The translations under genes and the position numbers were made by a program. Positions 8,384-14,083 of a stretch of 50,693 nucleotides of DNA are shown here, piece after piece. The notes under the pieces are model-generated. The model ran no database searches and was not told the origin of the DNA. It saw only the letters and a list, made by a program, of their open reading frames with translations. The first letter of the stretch is position 1. Every line of letters begins with the position of its first letter. Where the stretch lies: assembly GCA_900765165.1 (NCBI GenBank), contig CAAFQR010000109.1, positions 1 through 50,693 of the forward strand, given 5' to 3'. The stretch is from Veillonellaceae bacterium. GTDB lineage: Bacteria > Bacillota > Negativicutes > Veillonellales > Veillonellaceae.

Positions 8384-8481
8384 CTTTGCATAGTTTGGAT
8401 TTTGTTATTTAGATACTCAGCACCTAGCCGTTTCGCGGTTGGCGAAAGGCGAGTTAGCTAAGTAGCCTCTTTGCTGTTGCG

Positions 8482-9678
8482 TTATTTTATTTTACCGGCT
8501 TTAAGCTCTTCTAAGAAATCACCTAAGCGCTTCAAGGCTTCCTTAATGTTAGCCAAGGAGTTGGCGTAGGCGATTCGTACGAAACCTTCACCGCAATCGC
8601 CAAAGGCGTTGCCCGGCACGACGGCTACATGCTTAGCATAGAGGAATTTTTCGCAAAATTCTTCGGACGTAAGGCCTGTAGGACGAATATCCGGGAATAC
8701 GTAGAAGGCGCCTTCCGGCTCGAAGCACGGCAGGCCTAAGGAATTCAGCGTATCCACTAACAGGCGGCGACGCAGGTTGTATTGGTCGCGCATGTATACG
8801 ATGTCTTCGTCACCGTTGTTCAGCGCTTCAATGGCAGCGTATTGAGCCATAGTCGGGGCGCTCATGATGCCGTACTGATGGAGCTTCGTCATAGCGGCGA
8901 TGATTTCAGTAGGGCCACAAGCAAAACCAAGGCGCCAGCCTGTCATAGCATAGGCTTTCGAGAAGCCGTTAATGAGGATGGTTCGTTCCTTCATGCCCGG
9001 AATGGCAGCGATGGAGGTGTGCGGCGTTTTGCCGTAGGTAAGCTCGCTGTAGAGTTCATCGGAAATAACAAGCAAGTTGTTCTCGATGATGACTTCCGCG
9101 ATTTCTTCCAGGTGTTCGCGGCGCATAACGGCACCGGTGGGGTTATTCGGGAAGGGGAGCACCAGGACTTTGGTCTTCGGTGTCAGGTGCTGGCGAATGT
9201 CGTCGGCGGTGAGGCGGAAGTTGTTTTCAGCCTTGGTTTCAACAGGCACCGGCACGCCTTTGACGACTTCAGTTAAGGGGATGTAGCACACAAAGCTTGG
9301 TACGGGGATGAGTACTTCATCGCCCGGGTTAATGAGGACGCGCAGTGCGGCGTCGATGGCTTCGGATCCGCCGACGGTTACGAGAACGTCGGTGTCCGGC
9401 TTGTAGCTTACGTCGTATTTGCGTTTCATCCACTTGGTAATGGCTTCGCGCAGTTCCATAAAACCGCGGTTCGGCGAATACCAGGTGCGGCCTTTTTCGA
9501 GTGTGTCCATGCCGGCTTCGCGGATGTGCCAAGGGGTGGCAAAGTCCGGTTCGCCGATGCTAAGGGAGATTACGTCATCGATTTCGGCGGCGATTTCAAA
9601 GAAGCGACGAATGCCGCTAGGTTTGACGTTCGCTACTTCGTGGTTGAGTAATTCTGTATAGTTAATCATTGAAAACAT
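8482..9678 (-). CDS. class I/II pyridoxal-phosphate aminotransferase
   Basis: A 398-residue fold-type I aminotransferase. SLSIGEPDF (about 38-46), PFPNNPTGAV (about 175-184), SDELY (about 206-210) and GFSKAYAMTGWRLG with the PLP lysine K241 are all present, plus the C-terminal arginine region GFVRIAYANS. It resembles the PatA/AspC-like group that transaminates aromatic or aspartate-type amino acids, but the substrate cannot be fixed. The start at 9678 overlaps the lrp-like gene by 17 bp. A second ATG at 9669 (MINYTELL) is equally plausible, because AGAGGAG lies 2 nt from the first ATG and 11 nt from the second. Co-transcription with an Lrp/AsnC regulator suggests amino-acid-responsive expression. 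Confidence 0.88.
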   Translation of the reverse strand: MFSMINYTELLNHEVANVKPSGIRRFFEIAAEIDDVISLSIGEPDFATPWHIREAGMDTLEKGRTWYSPNRGFMELREAITKWMKRKYDVSYKPDTDVLVTVGGSEAIDAALRVLINPGDEVLIPVPSFVCYIPLTEVVKGVPVPVETKAENNFRLTADDIRQHLTPKTKVLVLPFPNNPTGAVMRREHLEEIAEVIIENNLLVISDELYSELTYGKTPHTSIAAIPGMKERTILINGFSKAYAMTGWRLGFACGPTEIIAAMTKLHQYGIMSAPTMAQYAAIEALNNGDEDIVYMRDQYNLRRRLLVDTLNSLGLPCFEPEGAFYVFPDIRPTGLTSEEFCEKFLYAKHVAVVPGNAFGDCGEGFVRIAYANSLANIKEALKRLGDFLEELKAGKIK

Positions 9679-10174
9679 TGCTCCTCTTCTCTTTGACAGC
9701 TTCGTCGTGGAATATTACGTCGCGGTCTTTGTAGCGGCTCAAGATGAAATGAGTGCCAGTGCCGTGAACGCCTTCAAGTGCAGAGAGGCGACGGGCGACG
9801 AACAGTGCGATGTCGCGCATGCTTTTGCCTTGTAAAACGACGGTGAGGTCGTAGCCGCCGGACATGAGGTATACGCCTTCGACTTCTTCGAATTGCATGA
9901 TGCGATGGGCGAGTTTATCGAAGCCTTGGTCCGGTTCCGGTACGACTTTGAGCTGAATGAGAGCGGTTGCTTTATTTTCGTCGACTTTTTCCCAGTCGAT
10001 GATGGCTTGGTATCCTTTGATGACGCCGAGGGATTCAAGGACGCGGATGCGTTCGGTCACTTCGGCTTCGGCACAACCGACCATGGCCGCCAGCTGGGCG
10101 TGCGTAAGGGTGGCGTCTTTCGCCAAAAGGTCCAAGATTGTTTTATCCGCGGCGGATATGTTGGTTGTACTCAT
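9662..10174 (-). CDS. Lrp/AsnC-family transcriptional regulator
   Basis: A 170-residue regulator. The N-terminal HTH (about residues 8-55) has the typical DKTILDLLAKDATLTHAQLA helix layout (LDLLAKDATLTHAQLAAMVG region), followed by ESLGVIKGYQAIID, the Lrp wing. A RAM/AsnC-ligand domain (about 70-150) follows, with VEGVYLMSGGYDLTV. I chose the ATG at 10174 because GAAAGGAG sits 8 nt upstream; a longer start at 10192 contains that binding site. It overlaps the downstream aminotransferase gene, so the two form an operon, and the regulator probably controls it in response to an amino acid. Its promoter (extended -10) lies at the tip of the first large palindrome. Confidence 0.9.
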   Translation of the reverse strand: MSTTNISAADKTILDLLAKDATLTHAQLAAMVGCAEAEVTERIRVLESLGVIKGYQAIIDWEKVDENKATALIQLKVVPEPDQGFDKLAHRIMQFEEVEGVYLMSGGYDLTVVLQGKSMRDIALFVARRLSALEGVHGTGTHFILSRYKDRDVIFHDEAVKEKRSNVFND

Positions 10175-10223
10175 AGTAAAAACTCCTTTCAAGATACATT
10201 CGTGTATTCCATAAGTGCAATCT

Positions 10224-10232
10224 ATTATATCA
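10224..10232 (-). promoter_or_regulatory. extended -10 promoter of the lrp-like operon
   Basis: On the minus strand TGATATAAT gives a perfect extended -10 (TG-n-TATAAT) about 50 bp upstream of the ATG at 10174. It lies in the outermost part of the palindrome at 10225-10642, and a mirror copy (TGATATAAC) sits at the other tip, facing outward. Confidence 0.55.
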
Positions 10233-10642
10233 CTTTAGGCACTAAACTGCTATAGGCAAAACGTTTGTCTGTGGGGCTGGCACTTGCTGTAGATTTTACT
10301 CCCAACTCAAATTTAAGTTCGACTATTAGGTGCTAAGGCGTTTGTGTAGTTAGAAATTGTCATTTTGAAGTTACTTAGCTTACGTAAAAGGCCGGTTAGA
10401 GCTATTTGCTCCCTGACCTTCGTCAATGGTCGCTGCATAGCTCTAACCGGTCTTTTTACACGTTTTGCTACAATTTATCCTTCTTCATGACAATTTTTAA
10501 CTATCCTCAATCTACATTAGCCTGTTATAGTCGAGCTTAAATTTTTCGCATACGGTAGTGTAATCTCCAGCATCACGTGCCATTTTCCCTAGAGACTAAA
10601 GCGGGTTTGCCATAGTCCGTTTAGTGCCTTCAAGTGATATAA
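10225..10642. repeat. large imperfect palindrome PAL-1
   Basis: About 418 bp that can fold on itself almost end to end. Outer tips are TTATATCACTT (10225-10235) and AAGTGATATAA (10632-10642). Middle arms are AAATTTAAGTTCGACTAT (10311-10328) with ATAGTCGAGCTTAAATTT (10527-10544), and around ATTGTCAT (10357-10364) with ATGACAAT. The apex is a 16-bp stem (10390-10405 with 10437-10452) around a 31-nt loop. Opposed unpaired blocks ACTCCCAAC (10299-10307) and TTCGCATACG (10544-10553) recur in PAL-3. No open reading frame or transposase is present. The arms differ at many positions, so it is not a fold-back sequencing artefact. Confidence 0.85.
10390..10457. terminator. apical hairpin of PAL-1 with conserved 31-nt loop
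   Basis: The stem starting GGCCGGTTAGAGCTAT (10390-10405) pairs with 10437-10452 with one G-T pair, flanked by A-run and T-run, so it can terminate in both directions. The loop (10406-10436) contains CTCCCTGACC, then GGTCG; GACC (10414-10417) can pair with GGTC. The reverse complement of the same loop occurs at 12325-12355. Confidence 0.8.
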
Positions 10643-10657
10643 CTTTGGGGGAGGAGA

Positions 10658-10684
10658 GGAGGAAAATCCTGCGGATTTTCCTCC
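10658..10684. repeat. perfect 12-bp hairpin
   Basis: GGAGGAAAATCC (10658-10669) and GGATTTTCCTCC (10673-10684) are perfect inverted repeats around TGC. It lies at the junction of PAL-1 and PAL-2; its right arm also takes part in the outer pairing of PAL-2. No T-run follows. Confidence 0.75.
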
Positions 10685-10932
10685 CGGGTATTCGGGGGCT
10701 TTGGCGTTGCGTCACCTAACTTTAGGGGATACTCCCAACGAAAATTTTATCTCGACTATTTAGGTGCTAAGGCGATTGTGTAGTTAGAAATTGTCATTCT
10801 GAACCATATTATGCAAGTAAAAGGCCTGTTATAGTCGAGATAAAATTTCCGCAAACGTGAGTGCACACCTTCGGTTTTCGGTGACGTTAACGGCTCAAAT
10901 CTTTGCCAGATAAAGATCTGGAGGAATATCGC
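10671..10932. repeat. imperfect palindrome PAL-2 (deletion derivative)
   Basis: Shares the left-arm order of PAL-1: GGGATACTCCCAAC (10726-10739), a stem, GACTAT, GTGCTAAGGCG, GTGTAGTTAGAAATTGTCAT (10779-10798), AAAAGGCC. It then jumps directly to the right arm TGTTATAGTCGAG, with no apical hairpin. AAATTTTATCTCGACTAT (10742-10759) and ATAGTCGAGATAAAATTT (10831-10848) are perfect complements. Outer pairs CGTCACC/GGTGACG (10710-10716, 10880-10886) and TTCCTCC/GGAGGAA extend it. Direct-repeat similarity to 10299-10390 is obvious by eye. Confidence 0.8.
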
Positions 10933-10951
10933 GCAGTAGATTTTTGTGTAA

Positions 10952-10988
10952 TACAAAGAGAAAACCCTTGAGGACCAACTCGAGGGTT
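10952..10988 (-). terminator. terminator of the AbiEi-like gene
   Basis: On the minus strand AACCCTCGAG pairs with CTCAAGGGTT around six bases (10963-10972 with 10979-10988), then comes a T-rich tail (TTTTCTCTTT). It lies about 100 bp past the stop at 11088. A small GCGTCA/TGACGC hairpin (10996-11012) lies between. Nothing else is seen in 10933-11087. Confidence 0.65.
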
Positions 10989-11087
10989 AACGTTTGCGTC
11001 AAGCAATGACGCATGCCATATCTTTTCTGCCTAATGTCATTATAGCAGCGCGAAGGGGCTTATGCAACAAAACAAGAACACATGATT

Positions 11088-11711
11088 TTAGATAAAAACA
11101 TCGAATAAATCAAGTTGATACATGATGCGGTAGATTTTGTCAGGATAGTCTTTTAGATACGTGTCTAATTGTTTTTTCGTAAATTTTTCGTCGATGATGT
11201 ACTTTTTAATAGCAGACGCCGATTTTGTTGGATTGGCATATAAGTTAATGTCTTTTAGTAAATCCAGGAGTTGTAGCAATTGCCAATTGTCGTTAGTGAT
11301 TTGGATGCGGGACTTGCGAAGGAGAAATTTTTGCCCTCGTATTTGGATGGTTCGAGATTTTGCTGATGCGATATTGCTTGTAATTTCCATAATATAAGGA
11401 ACTTGAGTGCTTATGCCTAATTGATTAGCGAAGGTAAAGCCGGAGTAATAGCCGATATAGTTACAGTTACTTTTTATATATTTTTTAAACGCTACATCCT
11501 CTGGTGAAAAAGGTACGCTGAACTTTAAAGGAGATTCTTTGGGAAGATAGTAAACACCTGGGGAATAACGTTTTAAATTACCGGCATCACAAAGGCGTTT
11601 AAGAACTTGACGAAGATTGACTTCGCTTATAGGCAATATGATATCTGACTTGAGAATTGGTTCATTGGCTTCAAAATGCTGTATTAAATACTCGTAAACG
11701 CTGTTAACCAT
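11088..11711 (-). CDS. AbiEi-like antitoxin/transcriptional regulator, orphan
   Basis: A 207-residue protein, visibly more AT-rich than all its neighbours. The N-terminal winged-helix part (about residues 1-60: SVYEYLIQHFEAN, then VLKRLCDAGNLKRYSPGVYYLPKES) and the following domain resemble the AbiEi/DUF6088 antitoxins of type IV toxin-antitoxin systems. These repress their own operon and neutralise an AbiEii nucleotidyltransferase. I recognise this by overall pattern, not by a diagnostic motif. AGAGGAGG precedes the ATG at 11711. In AbiE systems the toxin gene follows, but here the downstream DNA (11087 to 10175) has no reading frame of that size and is filled by PAL-1 and PAL-2. Base composition and setting suggest horizontal acquisition and loss of the toxin. 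Confidence 0.6.
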   Translation of the reverse strand: MVNSVYEYLIQHFEANEPILKSDIILPISEVNLRQVLKRLCDAGNLKRYSPGVYYLPKESPLKFSVPFSPEDVAFKKYIKSNCNYIGYYSGFTFANQLGISTQVPYIMEITSNIASAKSRTIQIRGQKFLLRKSRIQITNDNWQLLQLLDLLKDINLYANPTKSASAIKKYIIDEKFTKKQLDTYLKDYPDKIYRIMYQLDLFDVFI

Positions 11712-12015
11712 AAAAGTGAACCTCCTCTTTTGGGCGTTGTTTTGTATAATAGAAGACCTTCCTTGGGAGCGAAACCTTACTCTTATTATTGTAACTTATT
11801 TTTCTGAGAAGTTAAATTTTTGTGACAAACTGTTAGCCAAGATATGGAGTAAAAATGTGGAAAAATGGAGATAGTGATAATGCTAGATGCCGTTAATAAG
11901 ATATTACTTATCCAATTTTCGGGAGCAAAAATCGAAAGATTTTGCTCCCTCTTTTTTTATGTGGACTGTGCCGTGAGTTTGAACAACATACCGAGGATGT
12001 TTTTTTCCCCTAAAG
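11712..12015. other. gene-free stretch upstream of the AbiEi-like gene
   Basis: About 300 bp with no convincing gene. It holds the AbiEi-like gene's ribosome binding site and probable promoter, and a terminator-like hairpin at 11921-11958. An 89-codon plus-strand frame from 11865 runs through that hairpin and the palindrome arm and is not credible. From about 11958 the sequence starts to resemble the inverted 3' end of the flavodiiron gene. Confidence 0.5.
11921..11958 (+). terminator. terminator-like hairpin without an upstream gene
   Basis: GGGAGCAAAAATC (11921-11933) pairs with GATTTTGCTCCC (11938-11949) around GAAA with one bulged A, followed by TC and seven T. It is a strong plus-strand intrinsic terminator by shape, yet no plus-strand gene precedes it, so it may be a relic or may end an unrecognised transcript. 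Confidence 0.7.
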
Positions 12016-12628
12016 TTGCATCTATCCAACGAAACGCAAGAAATCAAAACGTAATAGCCGCAAATGCGGATGTTAGGTATCTTAATCGGCAGGTGCGGTG
12101 GCGTTTTGATAGCGGCTTTACTAGTAGGCGCTGAATTAGTTATAGGCGATTTGACGGCGTAGGGTGAAAGGCTCTAGTCGGTACAGGATTTTGGATGACA
12201 GGACTAACGTATGCGAAGCTATTAACGGGACTATATAAAGGATAACGTGGGTGTTGTGTAAGCTGACATTGTCATGGATTGTTCCTAAAAAGGGAAGAGA
12301 ACATAAAAAGGCCCACACAGCTGTGCATCGACCATTGACGAAGGTCAGGGAGAAAACAGCTGTGCGGGCCTTTTTATTTAAATTTTAGAGCTTGTAATGA
12401 CAATGTCGGCTTACACTAACCTAGAAACGCTTATATAGTCCCGTTAATAGCGAGTTGGGAGTATCCCCAAAAGCCGTACCGACAAGACTAACACCCTTAG
12501 CCGAAAATCGGCCAAACTACTTAAGTCCTACGGTACTAAGCCTCTCAAAACGGCACGCCTGCCGACAAGATACAAAGCAAACGCTTACAGGCTAAACGTT
12601 TTGATTTCAGTTTCGTTGATAGAAGCAA
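12016..12628. repeat. giant imperfect palindrome PAL-3
   Basis: Matching arms can be followed from about 12016 to 12628, overlapping the last 44 bp of the flavodiiron gene. Pairs read by eye: AAATCAAAACGT (12041-12052) with 12596-12607; GTATCTT (12077-12083) with AAGATAC (12567-12573); TCGGCAGG with CCTGCCGA; GCTATTAACGGGACTATATA (12219-12238) with the complementary run at 12431-12451; TGTAAGC-TGACATTGTCAT with its complement around 12395-12415. The centre is the hairpin at 12310-12370. On the minus strand it carries the same conserved blocks in the same order as PAL-1: GGATACTCCCAAC, GACTAT, GTGTA, ATTGTCAT, AAAAGGCC, the 31-nt loop, ATGACAAT, and TTCGCATACG. The stems differ in sequence. 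Confidence 0.85.
12305..12375. terminator. apical hairpin of PAL-3 with conserved 31-nt loop
   Basis: GGCCCACACAGCTGT (12310-12324) pairs with ACAGCTGTGCGGGCC (12356-12370) with one mismatch, flanked by five A and five T, so it can act as a bidirectional terminator, here for the minus-strand flavodiiron gene. The loop (12325-12355) contains CGACCATTGACGAAGGTCAG, the reverse complement of the PAL-1 loop; GACC/GGTC (12330-12333, 12343-12346) can pair. Confidence 0.82.
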
Positions 12629-13823
12629 CGATATCGTCGGCTAGTTTTTCAAACAACGGCAACTGCTGCGCATGCAACGCTCCACGGATATCGAGCGGCG
12701 TACCAACAATTTCCATATCCTTGAACTCATTCGTGAAATACTCAACCATGCGCTTCATAGCAGCGGAAGCCCACGAATGATTACCAACGATAGAAACCTT
12801 GTGATTGTGGAAATTCAACGCCTTCAATTCATACAACAAGTTTTCCATCGTCAAATACAATGCCAAGTTATACGTCGGCGCCATACAAACCAAATGACTA
12901 TACTTCCAAGCATCCGCAATGATATACGATGCATTCGTCTTAGAAACATCATAAATCTTAATATCCGTAATACCGCGGAGAGACAACAACTTAGCCAACT
13001 GCTGTGCCATTTCAGCCGTGTTGCCATACATAGAACCGAAAGCGATTACAACGCCCTTCTTTTCAGCGGAATACGTACTCCAATGCATGTACTTTTCGAT
13101 CATATACTTGATGCTTTCAGGAGTACGCCAAATCGGACCATGAAGCGGAGCAATCATCTTAATGCCCAAAGGAAGCGCCTTTTTAATAGCATTCTGAACC
13201 TGAACACCGTACTTACCAACGATATTCGTGTAATAACGACGTGCTTCATCTTCGTAAACACGTTCGAAATCCAACTGATCGGCAAAAATATTACCATTGA
13301 TCGTACCGAACGTACCGAACGCATCGGCGGAGAATAAAATACCCGTCGTGGATTCGAACGTACAAGTTACTTCCGGCCAGTGAACCATCGGCATCGTGTA
13401 CGAATGCAACGTATGCTTGCCGAGGCAAATCGTGTCGCCTTCCTTCACTTCGTGGTAATTGCCCGGGCACGGACGACCATAGAACTGTTCAAACAAACGG
13501 AACGTCGTGCGGTTACCAACGAGCTTAACCTCCGGATAACGGTCAACAAGCTCAACCAACGTAGAGCAATGGTCCGGTTCCATGTGGTTAACAATTACAT
13601 AATCTAACTTACGACCATTCAAAAGGAATTCAACGTTATCGAAAAACTCCTGACGAATGCTGTCGTCGACGGAATCCACGATACACGTTTTTTCATCGTC
13701 AATGAAATACGAGTTATAACTTACGCCCAAGGGAATAGGAAACAAATTTTCAAAACGTTCCGTATCCCAGTCGTTACTGCCAATCCAATAAATGCTGTCT
13801 GTTAACTTTTGTGCACAATACAT
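12585..13823 (-). CDS. fprA: flavodiiron protein (A-type flavoprotein, O2/NO reductase)
   Basis: A 412-residue cytoplasmic flavodiiron protein. Residues 1-250 form the metallo-beta-lactamase-like domain with the complete diiron ligand set: H80-x-E82-x-D84-H85 (HMEPDH), H148 (MVHWPE), D167 (SADAFG) and H228 (PLHGP). Residues about 255-400 are the flavodoxin domain with the FMN loop GSMYGNT. In anaerobes these enzymes reduce O2 to water or NO to N2O using electrons from rubredoxin or a related donor. There is no fused rubredoxin domain and no adjacent rubredoxin gene. The start follows AAAGGATG. The last 44 bp of the gene form the outer arm of PAL-3, whose other arm is a decayed inverted copy of this gene end. 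Confidence 0.94.
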   Translation of the reverse strand: MYCAQKLTDSIYWIGSNDWDTERFENLFPIPLGVSYNSYFIDDEKTCIVDSVDDSIRQEFFDNVEFLLNGRKLDYVIVNHMEPDHCSTLVELVDRYPEVKLVGNRTTFRLFEQFYGRPCPGNYHEVKEGDTICLGKHTLHSYTMPMVHWPEVTCTFESTTGILFSADAFGTFGTINGNIFADQLDFERVYEDEARRYYTNIVGKYGVQVQNAIKKALPLGIKMIAPLHGPIWRTPESIKYMIEKYMHWSTYSAEKKGVVIAFGSMYGNTAEMAQQLAKLLSLRGITDIKIYDVSKTNASYIIADAWKYSHLVCMAPTYNLALYLTMENLLYELKALNFHNHKVSIVGNHSWASAAMKRMVEYFTNEFKDMEIVGTPLDIRGALHAQQLPLFEKLADDIVASINETEIKTFSL

Positions 13824-13892
13824 GACTTACATCCTTTCGACATTAAGAATAAAAAGAGCTGGTTATGCATCTAAAATTATTCGCCAACTATT

Positions 13893-13922
13893 ATAATACA
13901 AAATAAATCGGGTACTAAGCAA
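13893..13922 (-). promoter_or_regulatory. candidate promoter of the flavodiiron gene
   Basis: On the minus strand TTGCTT (13917-13922) and TATTAT (13893-13898) are separated by 18 bp, about 70 bp upstream of the start codon. An overlapping TATAAT (13890-13895) would give an overlong spacer. Confidence 0.4.
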
Positions 13923-13934
13923 TATATAAACCGC

Positions 13935-13963
13935 AAAAAACGGCATTTAATCATGCCGTTTTT
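13935..13963. terminator. bidirectional terminator downstream of purL
   Basis: CGGCAT (13941-13946) and ATGCCG (13953-13958) form a short stem flanked by six A on one side and five T on the other. On the minus strand it ends purL about 120 bp beyond its stop. The flanking runs extend the helix to 11-12 pairs. Confidence 0.75.
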
Positions 13964-14022
13964 GTGATTAACCTATGCACTTTTTGAGATATGGCAAAGT
14001 AAACCAGCGAAATACCACGTTT

Positions 14023-14061
14023 CACTATGAAATAAGCCGCGGAGCGGCTCATTTCATAGTG
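14023..14061. repeat. 18-bp hairpin just past the purL stop
   Basis: CACTATGAAAT-A-AGCCGC (14023-14040) pairs with GCGGCT-C-ATTTCATAGTG (14044-14061), with one mismatch and a GGA loop. It starts 22 bp past the purL stop and has no T-run, so it may protect the purL mRNA end or act with the terminator at 13935-13963. Confidence 0.7.
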
Positions 14062-14083
14062 TTGTGATAGGTAATACAACGTA

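Noticed and set aside
11865..12134. 89-codon plus-strand frame in the palindrome island
   Set aside because: Runs through a terminator hairpin and a palindrome arm; composition is not protein-like and there is no ribosome binding site.
10225..12628. Palindromes as insertion sequences or a CRISPR array
   Set aside because: No transposase, no evenly spaced identical repeats, and no clear target-site duplications; a MITE-like origin remains possible but is not shown.
10225..12628. Palindromes as fold-back sequencing artefacts
   Set aside because: Artefactual inversions would give near-identical arms; here the arms differ at many sites while conserved blocks remain.
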